20,110 nucleotides of DNA. Source: an uncultured beta proteobacterium (GTDB lineage: Bacteria; Pseudomonadota; Gammaproteobacteria; Burkholderiales; Burkholderiaceae). Shown here piece after piece: positions 1 through 8,069 of the stretch. A program made the position numbers and the translations under genes. The stretch spans positions 1-20,110 of the forward strand of contig CAIMXN010000055.1 of NCBI GenBank assembly GCA_903845455.1. The letters run 5' to 3'. The notes under the pieces are model-generated. The model was not told the origin of the DNA. It was given only the letters and a program-made list of their open reading frames with translations, and made no database searches. Position 1 is the first letter of the stretch. Each line of letters starts with the position of its first letter.

Positions 1-399
1 AAGCTCAATACAAGCGCCCTTCCAAAGATCTTGCAAACCTAGGAACAGGGAATAACAGGGAAGTTACATAAGCGCAAATTATGTGCAAACGTCTCTTTGG
101 AGGAATGTCTGCCATTAGCCCTATAAGAGTCATTCAAAGCTAGTTATTTGGGGGTCCCGAGAGTCGTATTTCGGCCAATACCAGTCATAGTTAAGCTTCT
201 TGGTTTTATGTTTTGAATTGCCGGCCTAGATCCCCGGTTACCTCACAGATATAGTTGATGAGCGTAAGTTAAAGAGTAAAGTGACCTAGCGCCAGTTTTA
301 GGTTTAATTGCCACAAAAAGCTAACATTCTCTGGAATGTGGTGGAGTGACACTCTTTAGATCATTACCCCTGTCAATATCGGCTAGAATCGAGCGCAAT
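1..399. other. Gene-poor left edge
   Basis: No gene can be supported here. Reading frame 3 is open from the window edge to a TAA at 69-71 (22 codons), so the tail of a gene lying outside is possible, but the peptide is not recognisable. The stretch contains two adjacent AACAGGGAA units (44-52 and 54-62), a short inverted repeat ACATAA/TTATGT (66-71 and 79-84), and a minus-strand segment (104-138) resembling one in the gene-free stretch after 4746. No convincing promoter for the downstream gene was found. Confidence 0.5.
44..62. repeat. Short tandem direct repeat
   Basis: Two copies of AACAGGGAA lie one base apart, giving a 10-base period. The repeat is directly visible. It is too short to assign a role. 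Confidence 0.5.
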
Positions 400-759
400 A
401 TGGGTCGATTTCAAGATAAATTTATACATCTGATTGTGTTGTTCGCAATCATGTGTGCCACTGTTTTGGATTTTAAAATTCAAGCAGTGGCCGATATCGA
501 CCAACTATCTCAGTCTATCAATGCCATTAATTCTTACGATGATGATGGCTTGTCTAAGACAAGTAGTGATGATTCCTCACAAACGGTTAATGCTTATTTT
601 GATGACCCCGAAGACTCTAAATATAGTTTAGTTCCAAGCGCTAAAGCATGGAATTTGGTTGCTAGTGGCTATGGTATTTATGCAATCTCTCTGCTATCGC
701 CCCCAAAAAGTTCACTTGTCAACTCTTCTTTAGCCCGGGCACCACCAGCACTTATTTAA
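400..759 (+). CDS. Small secreted protein, possibly CzcI-like
   Basis: Encodes 119 residues from the ATG at 400. A GTG at 346 would add 18 residues, but neither start has a strong Shine-Dalgarno. The ATG is preferred because it places a basic residue or two and a hydrophobic stretch (about residues 8-25) right at the N-terminus, ending in a plausible AVA/D signal-peptidase site. The middle is rich in Ser and Asp, and the tail is proline-rich, ending ARAPPALI. Small exported proteins with a Pro/Arg-rich tail (CzcI/DUF2946-like) often sit beside heavy-metal RND pumps in Burkholderiales, and the pump gene starts 75 bases downstream. The Cys/His residues common in such proteins are absent, so the family call is a guess from position and shape. 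Function unknown. Confidence 0.5.
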   Translation: MGRFQDKFIHLIVLFAIMCATVLDFKIQAVADIDQLSQSINAINSYDDDGLSKTSSDDSSQTVNAYFDDPEDSKYSLVPSAKAWNLVASGYGIYAISLLSPPKSSLVNSSLARAPPALI

Positions 760-770
760 CTTCCGGTTGA

Positions 771-794
771 TAACCAATTCTTAGTGATTGGTTA
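771..794. promoter_or_regulatory. Perfect 8-bp inverted repeat before the RND pump gene
   Basis: TAACCAAT (771-778) and ATTGGTTA (787-794) are exact inverted copies around an 8-base loop. No T-run follows, so it is not a normal intrinsic terminator. A second short GGCG/CGCC pair (796-799 and 811-814) lies between it and the Shine-Dalgarno of the pump gene. It could be an operator or an mRNA hairpin in the 75-base gap. The repeat is seen; the role is inferred. Confidence 0.4.
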
Positions 795-834
795 AGGCGT
801 ATATATAGAGCGCCAAAGTTAAATAGGGGGCAAG

Positions 835-3800
835 ATGAGCAGAGCAACAAATTTTATTAGGCAGGTTATCGAGAAGCGCATGATTATTATGTTCGCATCT
901 CTAGCGCTCTTAGTTGGTGGAGCATTTAGCCTTAAGCAATTACCAATCCAGCCTTATCCTGGCGTAGCCCCCTTGACAATTCAGGCCATTTCACAGTGGT
1001 CCGGCAGGAGTACTACTGAAGTTGAGCAGCAGATTACGATTCCAGTTGAAAACGCTCTAGCTGGAATTCCTGGGGTCAAAACTTTCCGCTCAGTTTCTTT
1101 ATTTGGATTATCCGTAGTCACTCTGAAATTTAATGACACAGTTGATCCATTTAAGGCGCGCCAAACATTCATTACCAGCCTTTCCAATGTTAGCCTTCCT
1201 CCCGGGGTAACCTCCAGTATTAGTCCTGACTCTGATGCAACTGGAGAGATTATGCGTTATGAGGTCAAGTCGGACTACGCTTCTTCGATGCAGTTAAAGA
1301 CCTATCAGAACTATGAAATTTATAAAGAGCTTAAGCAGACTCCTGGGGTTGCAGATGTTTCTTCGTTCGGTGGCAAGATTCGCCAATATCAAGTAATCAT
1401 TAGGCCCGAAAGCTTGGCCTCTAAGGGGGTTACCGTTCCCCAGCTCATTGATGCATTAACTAACGCTAATAGCAATACTGGAGGAGGATTGCTACCTGCT
1501 GGCGAGCAGCAATTTGTAGTGCGCGGGGTTGGTCTTTTGAAAACTGTTGATGATATTAAGCGAGTCGTAATCGCAGTTAATCAAGGCATCCCTATTCGCA
1601 TTGGTGATGTGGCCCAGGTCGAAATTGGCAATGCACCACGACTTGGTATGTTTCAGCTTGATGAAAACCCTGATTCTGTAGAAGGTATTGTCTATTTGCG
1701 CCGGGGTGAGGATGCGTCAGAAGTATTAGCCAGGGTGCGGGACAAAATTCAGACTATCAATCAGCATATTTTGCCTCCAGGCCTTGAAGTTAAGCCTTTT
1801 TATGATCGACAGGTATTACTCGATATTACTGTAGGTACTGTTAAGCACACCATGTTTTTTGGAATTTCTCTGGTGTTGATACTACTTTACATATTTTTAG
1901 GAAATTTGAGAGCTGCAATGGTTGTGGCGGCAGTTATTCCATTGGCACTGTGCGTCTCATTTATTCAGATGAGCATTTTTAATGTATCGGCAAACTTAAT
2001 CTCGTTGGGCGCGATTGATTTTGGAGTTATTGTCGATGCCGCGGTAATTATTACTGAGAATGTAATGCGGCATTTAGAGGAGCAAAAACAGCAACGACCC
2101 AATCAAACGATTATTTTGGCTACCAGCGAAGTGCAAAGAGCAATGGTGTATTCAACTAGCATCATCATTGTTGCGTACTCACCATTATTTTTGATGGGTG
2201 GCGTAGAGGGAATTATCTTTAAGCCCATGGCTTTTACGATGGGTTTTGCACTCATCGCCTCTATTATTTTGAGCCTTACCTTTTTGCCAGCTGCACTATC
2301 TTTCCTATTTAAAGGGCATGTTGAGCATAAACCTCCAGCATTCATTAATTGGATCTTAGATCGCTATAAACCACTATTAAGGGTTTGGATGGATCGACCT
2401 AAGACTGTAATTGCAATTGCAGTGTTTATTTTAGGTATGACCTTGCTGAGCGTGATGAGGCTTGGGACCGCATTTTTGCCAACTCTCGAAGAAAATAATA
2501 TTTGGTTGCGGATCACATTGCCTAATACTGTTGAGCTGGATTACTCCGTCAAAATTGCCAATCAACTCCGTGAGCTTTTTATAAAGCAACCAGAGCTAGA
2601 GAAGGTGGCGGTACAAATTGGGCGTCCAGATGATGGTACGGATTCCACTGGGGTATTTAACCAAGAATATGGCTTGTATTTACAGCCTCCCGAGAAGATG
2701 CCTCCCAATAGTAGTAAAAAGAAGTTGGTAAAAAGGCTCGAAGAGGAGCTTGATAAGATTCCCGGTATTACTTATAGCTTTTCTCAATACATTGAAGACA
2801 ATGTGAATGAAGCTCTCTCCGGTGTGAAGGGTGAAAACTCAGTCAAAATATATGGACCAGACCTAGATGTGTTGGATCAAAAAGCGCATGAGGTGATGCG
2901 CCAGCTCGAGAAAGTCCAAGGTGTTGCTGATGAGGGTATCTTGAAGGAGTTAGGTCAACCAACTGTCAATATTAAGATTGACCGCGAAAGATCTTCTCGC
3001 TACGGCATTAATGTGAGTGATATTCAAACAGTGGTTGCCAATGCAATTGGTGGGGCTGAAGTCACGAGTTTGCTCGAAGATGAAAAGACCTTTGGTATCG
3101 CCATTCGGTTAAATCAAATGAATCGCAATAATATTGCTGATTTATCCCAGTTATTAGTGAGTGGACCAGATGGAATTAAGATTCCCCTCTCCATGGTGGC
3201 AGATATTGAGCTATCTGATGGCCCATTCTTTATTTATCGGGAGACAGGAAAACGTTATATTGCAATTAAATTTAGCGTGCGTGGTAGAGATTTAGGAAGC
3301 GCAGTAGAAGATGCCCAGCATTTAGTGAGTCAAAATGTAACTTTGCCCCCTAACTATAGTATTTTTTGGGATGGGCAATTTAATCAGATGAAAGCTGCAC
3401 AGTCTAAATTAATGGTCATCATTCCATTGACCTTAGTGGCCATCTTTTTACTTTTGATTAGCGCTTTTGGAAACTATCGTGATGCCGTCATTGTTCTAAT
3501 CAATGTACCGTTTGCAGCGATTGGAGGCATCGTAGCATTGCACCTTGGTGGTGAGACTTTAAGTATTTCCGCACTTTTTGGGTTCCTATCCTTATTCGGT
3601 ATTGCGATCCAGGATGGAGTAATCCTGATTTCTTATATTAATAAAACTACTTCTACTGATCCAAGGCTAATGAAGGATGCCATCGTGGAGGGCGCCTCAC
3701 TTAGAGTGCGTCCTGTATTGATGACTGCATTACTTGCGGGATTGGGGTTATTGCCTGCAGCTTTATCGCATGCTATTGGTTCAGAAGCACAACGTCCATT

Positions 3801-3924
3801 AGCTTTAGTGATTGTCGGAGGGATGGTCACCACCACGATATTGACGCTATTGGTATTGCCGGTTATCTACGCTTTATATAGGGAAAGATTTGGACGGGCA
3901 CTAACCAGTAAGCAATCTTTTTGA
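835..3924 (+). CDS. Heavy-metal efflux RND transporter, CzcA/CusA family
   Basis: Encodes 1029 residues, about full length for the HME-RND family (usually 1030-1060). It is an inner-membrane proton/cation antiporter that drives substrate through a periplasmic adaptor and an outer-membrane channel. The N-terminal helix is followed by a porter domain, a first membrane block (about 335-500), a second porter domain, and a C-terminal membrane block (about 855-1015). The fourth membrane helix reads GAIDFGVIVDAAVIITEN, with D395, D401 and E408 in the same spacing as the proton-relay residues D402/D408/E415 of CzcA. This marks the heavy-metal class rather than the drug (HAE) class. AGGGGG at 825-830 precedes the ATG. 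No CzcB-type adaptor or CzcC-type channel gene lies in the window, so the partners must be encoded elsewhere or be lost. The metal specificity (Zn/Co/Cd or Cu/Ag) cannot be told from what I can see. Confidence 0.9.
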   Translation: MSRATNFIRQVIEKRMIIMFASLALLVGGAFSLKQLPIQPYPGVAPLTIQAISQWSGRSTTEVEQQITIPVENALAGIPGVKTFRSVSLFGLSVVTLKFNDTVDPFKARQTFITSLSNVSLPPGVTSSISPDSDATGEIMRYEVKSDYASSMQLKTYQNYEIYKELKQTPGVADVSSFGGKIRQYQVIIRPESLASKGVTVPQLIDALTNANSNTGGGLLPAGEQQFVVRGVGLLKTVDDIKRVVIAVNQGIPIRIGDVAQVEIGNAPRLGMFQLDENPDSVEGIVYLRRGEDASEVLARVRDKIQTINQHILPPGLEVKPFYDRQVLLDITVGTVKHTMFFGISLVLILLYIFLGNLRAAMVVAAVIPLALCVSFIQMSIFNVSANLISLGAIDFGVIVDAAVIITENVMRHLEEQKQQRPNQTIILATSEVQRAMVYSTSIIIVAYSPLFLMGGVEGIIFKPMAFTMGFALIASIILSLTFLPAALSFLFKGHVEHKPPAFINWILDRYKPLLRVWMDRPKTVIAIAVFILGMTLLSVMRLGTAFLPTLEENNIWLRITLPNTVELDYSVKIANQLRELFIKQPELEKVAVQIGRPDDGTDSTGVFNQEYGLYLQPPEKMPPNSSKKKLVKRLEEELDKIPGITYSFSQYIEDNVNEALSGVKGENSVKIYGPDLDVLDQKAHEVMRQLEKVQGVADEGILKELGQPTVNIKIDRERSSRYGINVSDIQTVVANAIGGAEVTSLLEDEKTFGIAIRLNQMNRNNIADLSQLLVSGPDGIKIPLSMVADIELSDGPFFIYRETGKRYIAIKFSVRGRDLGSAVEDAQHLVSQNVTLPPNYSIFWDGQFNQMKAAQSKLMVIIPLTLVAIFLLLISAFGNYRDAVIVLINVPFAAIGGIVALHLGGETLSISALFGFLSLFGIAIQDGVILISYINKTTSTDPRLMKDAIVEGASLRVRPVLMTALLAGLGLLPAALSHAIGSEAQRPLALVIVGGMVTTTILTLLVLPVIYALYRERFGRALTSKQSF

Positions 3925-3960
3925 GGTTAAGCCAAAGTCTAAGTAGGTTCATCTATAAAA

Positions 3961-4746
3961 ATGAAATACTTTCCCCCTGATAATTTCTCTAAATGGTGCG
4001 CCACTGTCCTGTGGTTAGTGCCTCTATCTTGCTTTGCCTACCTGCAAGATGAAATTCAGGTATGTGACGATGAGATTAATAAGCAAGGGGAATACAGTCT
4101 TGAACTTCACTTAAACACCACTCCAAGAGGAAATCAACAGCAGGGCTATTTAGGGGAGGTGGTGAACAATAACAATACGCGCGTAACCCCGGAACTTGCA
4201 TATGGATTAGGACATGATTTAGAGGCAGGTTTTTATGTAAGTTATTCAAATAACAATAATTCCTTTAACTATGCTGGCACTAAAGCAAGACTTAAATGGC
4301 TTCCTTACCAAGAGGAAAAGGGTGATTTATTTTTTGCTGGGGTTAACGTAGAAATTTCTAATACGCCTTACCCATATGAGCCCTCACGCTACAACGGGGA
4401 GACGCGATTTATCATTGGCAAACATATAGACGAATGGTTGCTGGCGTTTAATCCGATTTTGACCCAAGCGCTTTCACAACCTCAAGTACATCAGGGTCTT
4501 ATTTTCTCTACTGCTACTAGAGTCTCCCGTAGTATTACTCCTGAGTGGGCCTTGGGAGGTGAGCTATAAACTAATACCAATCAAATCAATCAACCGATTG
4601 TCTATCCAAACACCAACAATGTTGTGTATGCCATGATGTACTTTGAAGGAAGGCCTGTTACATTTCAGGCGGGCATTGGAAAAGGGGTAAGTCATGGCGC
4701 TGATCAAACAACCCTCAAAGCAATTATTTCAATTCCACTTCCTTGA
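3961..4746 (+). pseudogene. Outer-membrane beta-barrel-like protein broken by one in-frame stop
   Basis: The open part (3961-4569) encodes 202 residues: a signal peptide (hydrophobic about 12-26, likely cleaved after SCFA), a conserved-looking EYSLELHLNTTPRG segment, then alternating polar/aromatic strands typical of an outer-membrane barrel. After TAA (4567-4569) the same frame stays open for 58 codons to TGA at 4744-4746. It reads barrel-like sequence (VVYAMMYFEGRPVTFQAGIG) and ends ISIPLP. One stop therefore splits a gene of about 261 codons. The style recalls the 'MetA-pathway of phenol degradation'/transporter-like barrels often found near RND pumps, though this is recalled rather than searched. 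It lies 36 bases after the pump gene on the same strand, with only a weak Shine-Dalgarno. Readthrough, a recent nonsense mutation or a sequencing error are all possible. Confidence 0.7.
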
Positions 4747-4761
4747 CTTCCAATGGGAAGT
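4746..4761 (+). terminator. Weak hairpin at the end of the broken gene
   Basis: ACTTCC-AATG-GGAAGT is a perfect 6-bp stem with a 4-base loop, starting on the last base of the TGA. It is followed after about 9 bases by a T/A-rich run (4771-4783). It may end the transcript of the RND pump region, but the stem is short and the T-run is offset. Confidence 0.3.
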
Positions 4762-5062
4762 TAATAGACCAATTTTATATTTTGAACGGCAGCTATGGGT
4801 CGGAAAGCGCCCATTTGACTGAATTGGCCTAGATGACTCATATCGGCCAAACTGAGACGGTCACTAAACTCAAAATCTCTTTCTTTGAATGTCTGGAATA
4901 GTCTGATAAGCAGCCAAATACTCTAATTGGCCAAGTAATTCAGTAGTACAAGCAAAACAGTGATTTTGAAGAATAGAACCTTATAGAATAGGGTTTAGTT
5001 AGTGGTAATAGAACCCCTAACACTCATTCATAGTACTAATATCGCTCAGTAGTACAAATGAA
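4747..5062. other. Gene-free stretch between the RND region and tRNA-Arg
   Basis: No credible gene was found on either strand. It holds a short inverted repeat TTGGCC/GGCCAA (4824-4829, 4845-4850), an imperfect hairpin GTTAGTGG/CCCCTAAC (4998-5005, 5014-5021), and the 11-mer CAGTAGTACAA twice (4941-4951 and 5047-5057). The 35 bases at 4781-4815 resemble the minus strand of 104-138 (about 21 of 35 identical without gaps), so the stretch may contain a decayed non-coding repeat. Confidence 0.5.
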
Positions 5063-5088
5063 AAGGGCCTCCCTGATGGGAGACCCTT
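5063..5088 (-). terminator. Rho-independent terminator of tRNA-Arg
   Basis: On the plus strand the arms are AAGGG-C-CTCCC and GGGAG-A-CCCTT around a TGAT loop, a GC-rich stem of 10 pairs with one internal mismatch. On the minus strand the hairpin is followed by TTTTCATTT, so it acts downstream of the minus-strand tRNA, 8 bases after the CCA end. Confidence 0.8.
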
Positions 5089-5096
5089 ATGTAGCT

Positions 5097-5173
5097 TGGT
5101 GCGGCTGGCAGGAATTGAACCCACGACCCCTTGGTTCGTAGCCAAGTACTCTATCCAACTGAGCTACAGCCGC
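5097..5173 (-). tRNA. tRNA-Arg (anticodon ACG)
   Basis: Reads CGN arginine codons after A34 is deaminated to inosine. On the minus strand the acceptor GCGGCTG (5173-5167) pairs with CAGCCGC (5107-5101). The D-arm is GCTCAGTTGGATAGAG and the anticodon stem is CTTGG/CCAAG around CTACGAA, with anticodon ACG at 5139-5137. The T-arm contains GGTTCAATTCC. The discriminator A (5100) and an encoded CCA (5099-5097) complete a 77-nt gene. The 5' end is only 18 bases from the divergent greB start. Confidence 0.95.
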
Positions 5174-5183
5174 AACAGCCATA

Positions 5184-5189
5184 ATTATG
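5184..5189 (-). promoter_or_regulatory. Possible -10 box for tRNA-Arg
   Basis: The minus strand reads CATAAT (5 of 6 to TATAAT) 10 bases upstream of the mature tRNA 5' end, implying a leader of only a few bases. No good -35 is visible at 16-18 bases. Any -35 element would lie inside the greB coding sequence. Confidence 0.3.
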
Positions 5190-5191
5190 CC

Positions 5192-5692
5192 ATGGAAGAG
5201 AAGAACTACATTACACCAGCAGGTCACGAACGCATTAGAAGCGAGCTTCTACAACTCTTAAACCGTGATCGGCCAGAGGTAGTACAGGTGGTGCACTGGG
5301 CTGCCTCGAATGGTGACAGGTCAGAAAATGGGGACTATATCTACGGAAAAAAACGCTTGCGTGAGATAGATCGACGCATTCGTTTCCTTAATAAACGCCT
5401 GGAATTTGCTGTAGTGGTCGACAATGCCACCCGAAAATCTGGCGCAGCCGATGCCGAGCAAGTCTTTTTTGGGGCTAGCGTGCGCTATGTCAATCTAGAA
5501 GGGCCAGATGCCGAAAAAGAGACCACCATCACGATTGTGGGGGTAGATGAGGTTGATCTAGACAAAGGACAGGTGAGTTGGGTTTCCCCGATTGCTAAAG
5601 CTCTAATCAAAGCCCGCCTGGGTGATTGTGTCAAAATTCAGACTCCAACTGGCCCTACTGAAATAGAAATTCTGGAGGTGCGGTACGACTAA
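5192..5692 (+). CDS. greB: Transcription elongation factor GreB
   Basis: Encodes 166 residues. GreB binds the secondary channel of RNA polymerase and stimulates cleavage of backtracked RNA. Residues 1-75 form the coiled coil, with NGDRSENGDYIYGKKRLREID in two overlapping stretches (about 45-65) carrying the acidic D/E tip residues. The C-terminal half is the globular domain (GASVRYVNLEG, then ISPIAKAL-like VSPIAKALIKARLGD). KKRLREIDRRIRFLNKRLE is typical of GreB rather than GreA. The ATG at 5192 is chosen because it begins the family N-terminus (MEEKNYITPAG); the frame runs open upstream, but that part is tRNA sequence. No Shine-Dalgarno is visible ahead of it. The stop is 7 bases from the convergent spoT stop, with no terminator between. 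Confidence 0.93.
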   Translation: MEEKNYITPAGHERIRSELLQLLNRDRPEVVQVVHWAASNGDRSENGDYIYGKKRLREIDRRIRFLNKRLEFAVVVDNATRKSGAADAEQVFFGASVRYVNLEGPDAEKETTITIVGVDEVDLDKGQVSWVSPIAKALIKARLGDCVKIQTPTGPTEIEILEVRYD

Positions 5693-5699
5693 GTTGTAA

Positions 5700-8054
5700 C
5701 TAAGTTGACCTAGTACGAGTCACACGCATCACATCAGGATTGGCACGCAAACTGCGCATGACTTTGGAAAGATGCAAGCGATTTGAAACCTGAATCGTAA
5801 AACGAATCGTCACCGAATCTTCCTTATAGCGATCGTCCATCGACACATTCATGATGTTGGAATCTGCAGCAGTAACACTACTAGCAACACGCGCCAGAAC
5901 ACCCTTACCTTGGAGCGTATCGATCGCTAAATCAACCTCAAACTCACGGTTAATCTCCTTGCCCCACTCAACCTCAACCCATTTGTCACTATCTTTTGAG
6001 AGCATCCGTAAAGCCACTGGGCAATCATTTGCATGAATTTGTAGTCCGTCACCCTTACCGAGGTAGCCAATGATGCTATCGCCCGGGATTGGATGACAAC
6101 AGTTCTGAAAACTCATCGAATTACCTTCGCGACCATCCACCAAAATAGCCTGACGCTGATGGTGATGACTGATTAATTCTTGCTGAGGTGAAACCCAGTC
6201 GCTAGCGCCCAGACGCATCTGCTCTCCACCACCTTCATCATCGATCAATATCTTCAAGCGAATCGCCAGCTCTTGTGGGGAACGACGTCCCAAGGCAATA
6301 TTGACACTGGCTTCTTCACGGGTTTTATCGCCCGTCCAATGCATCAGCTTTTCCCAAACCTCGGGAGTCAAGAGACCAGCATCCACCCCTTGTTGACGTA
6401 ATGCGCTGGCCAAGAGGCGTTCGCCCAGTTGTAAAGATTCTGCGTAATGTTTTGTTTTTAAAGAATGGCGAATGGAAGCGCGCGCTTTACCAGTGCGTAC
6501 AAAAGCCAACCAACCTGGATTGGGTTGAGAGTTTGTTGAATTAATGACTTCAATAATGTCGCCATTTTTTAACTCGCTCCGTAAAGGTAACTGCATGCCA
6601 TTAATCTTCACCGCCACACAGGTGTTACCTAAATCACTGTGAATCGAGTAAGCAAAATCGAGCGCCGTAGCACCGCGCGGCAAGGCACGAATCTGCCCTT
6701 TAGGGGTAAACACATAAACGGCATCAGGGAACAAATCAATCTTGACATGTTCTAAGAATTCTTGAGAGTCGCCACTACTGTCTTGAATATCAATTAACGA
6801 CTGCAACCATTGGTGAGCGCGGTTTTGTACCTCACTCATGTCAGGAGAGCCATCTTTATAAGCCCAGTGTGCTGCAACCCCTGCTTCTGCGATGGCATGC
6901 ATTTCACTAGTGCGAATCTGAAACTCTACTGGTACGCCTGAGGGACCCAATAAGGTGGTATGTAAAGACTGATAACCATTCAGTTTAGGAATAGCAATGT
7001 AATCCTTAAACTTGCCTGGCATCGGCTTATAGAGCGCATGCAAAATTCCGAGCGCGCGATAGCAGTCATCAATCGAATGCACGGTGACGCGGAATCCGTA
7101 GACATCCAAAACTTGTGAAAAGGTTAAATGCTTAAAACGCATTTTGCTGTAAATACTAAAGAGTGTTTTTTCACGGCCCTGAAGGTCGACTGCTACATTC
7201 GATTTAGCAAAAGCCATGCGGGTGGCTTGCAAAATCTTTTCCACCATCTCTTTACGATTTCCACGCGCCCGCTTAACCGCGCCCTCAATCACCCGAAAGC
7301 GCATCGGCATCGAATAACGGAAACTTAAGTCTTGTAAATCACGATAGATAATATTTAAACCAAGACGATGGGCGACAGGCGCATAGATTTCAATTGTTTC
7401 TGCGGCAACCCTGCGACGCTTTTCCATAGGCACCGCATCTAAGGTGCGCATATTGTGAGTGCGGTCAGCTAACTTCACCAAGATGACACGGACATCTCGT
7501 GCCATCGCCATAAACATTTTTCTAAAACTCTCCGCCTGTGCTTCTGCATGGCTTTGAAATTCTAATTTATCTAACTTGGTTAAGCCTTCGACGAGCTCAG
7601 CAACTTTGCTGCCAAATTTTTCGACCAGATCAGATTTAGTACAACCAGTATCTTCAATCACATCATGCAATAAGGCAGCCATGATGGATGGCGCATCTAG
7701 ACGCCAAGTAGCGCAGAGTTCTGCAACCGCCACTGGATGCGTGATGTAAGGTTCACCGCTATGGCGGTACTGACCTAAGTGTGCCGTATCTGAAAACTGA
7801 AAGGCTTTTTTGATTAAGGTAATTTCTTCTGGCTTGAGATACGTCAGTTTAGAAATCAATCCTTCAATCGAAACAATTTGATGCTTGAGGGGTAAAGTGG
7901 GCGCAGAAGTAGGCCCAAATAAGTGTCGACTCGATTGCGCCAACAAAGTGGCGATGATCGACTGCTTCTTGTTTTGCTTATTATCTTTGCTAGCGTCGGG
8001 CGAACCGACGCTAGATGTTGCCGATGAGGTCTCTAGGTTTAAAGGGAGCTCCAC
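5700..8054 (-). CDS. spoT: Bifunctional (p)ppGpp synthetase/hydrolase (RelA/SpoT family)
   Basis: Encodes 784 residues and makes and degrades the alarmone (p)ppGpp. The HD hydrolase domain (about 85-235) has H106, H130-D131, E134-D135 and D197, each at a constant offset of 53 from the Rel(Seq) metal/catalytic residues H53, H77-D78, E81-D82 and D144, so hydrolysis should be intact. The synthetase domain (about 275-400) has G293, D317, H365 and the EFQIRT segment at 377-382. TGS (about 445-505), a CC/zinc-finger-like region (NCCHPIPGD, 651-659) and a C-terminal ACT domain (about 705-784) follow. It has about 53 extra N-terminal residues relative to Rel(Seq), low-complexity at first. The start is GTG at 8054, supported by AGGAG 7 bases upstream. 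It lies 15 bases after rpoZ and is last in the yicC-gmk-rpoZ-spoT run. Confidence 0.95.
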   Translation of the reverse strand: MELPLNLETSSATSSVGSPDASKDNKQNKKQSIIATLLAQSSRHLFGPTSAPTLPLKHQIVSIEGLISKLTYLKPEEITLIKKAFQFSDTAHLGQYRHSGEPYITHPVAVAELCATWRLDAPSIMAALLHDVIEDTGCTKSDLVEKFGSKVAELVEGLTKLDKLEFQSHAEAQAESFRKMFMAMARDVRVILVKLADRTHNMRTLDAVPMEKRRRVAAETIEIYAPVAHRLGLNIIYRDLQDLSFRYSMPMRFRVIEGAVKRARGNRKEMVEKILQATRMAFAKSNVAVDLQGREKTLFSIYSKMRFKHLTFSQVLDVYGFRVTVHSIDDCYRALGILHALYKPMPGKFKDYIAIPKLNGYQSLHTTLLGPSGVPVEFQIRTSEMHAIAEAGVAAHWAYKDGSPDMSEVQNRAHQWLQSLIDIQDSSGDSQEFLEHVKIDLFPDAVYVFTPKGQIRALPRGATALDFAYSIHSDLGNTCVAVKINGMQLPLRSELKNGDIIEVINSTNSQPNPGWLAFVRTGKARASIRHSLKTKHYAESLQLGERLLASALRQQGVDAGLLTPEVWEKLMHWTGDKTREEASVNIALGRRSPQELAIRLKILIDDEGGGEQMRLGASDWVSPQQELISHHHQRQAILVDGREGNSMSFQNCCHPIPGDSIIGYLGKGDGLQIHANDCPVALRMLSKDSDKWVEVEWGKEINREFEVDLAIDTLQGKGVLARVASSVTAADSNIMNVSMDDRYKEDSVTIRFTIQVSNRLHLSKVMRSLRANPDVMRVTRTRST

Positions 8055-8061
8055 ACCGGAA

Positions 8062-8066
8062 CTCCT
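8062..8066 (-). promoter_or_regulatory. Ribosome binding site that fixes the spoT GTG start
   Basis: The minus strand reads AGGAG, then 7 bases, then GTG at 8054. It lies between the rpoZ stop and spoT, supporting the GTG over later in-frame starts. Confidence 0.6.
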
Positions 8067-8069
8067 GAA

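Noticed and set aside
44..62. CRISPR-like or iteron reading of the AACAGGGAA pair
   Set aside because: Only two units with one base between and no spacers or further copies.
4781..4870. Short minus-strand ORF in the gene-free stretch (about 26 codons)
   Set aside because: Too short, no Shine-Dalgarno, and it overlaps the diverged non-coding repeat.
5096..5191. Upstream extension of the greB frame through the tRNA region
   Set aside because: The frame is open by chance across the antisense of tRNA-Arg. The GreB family start is at 5192 and the upstream peptide is tRNA-derived.
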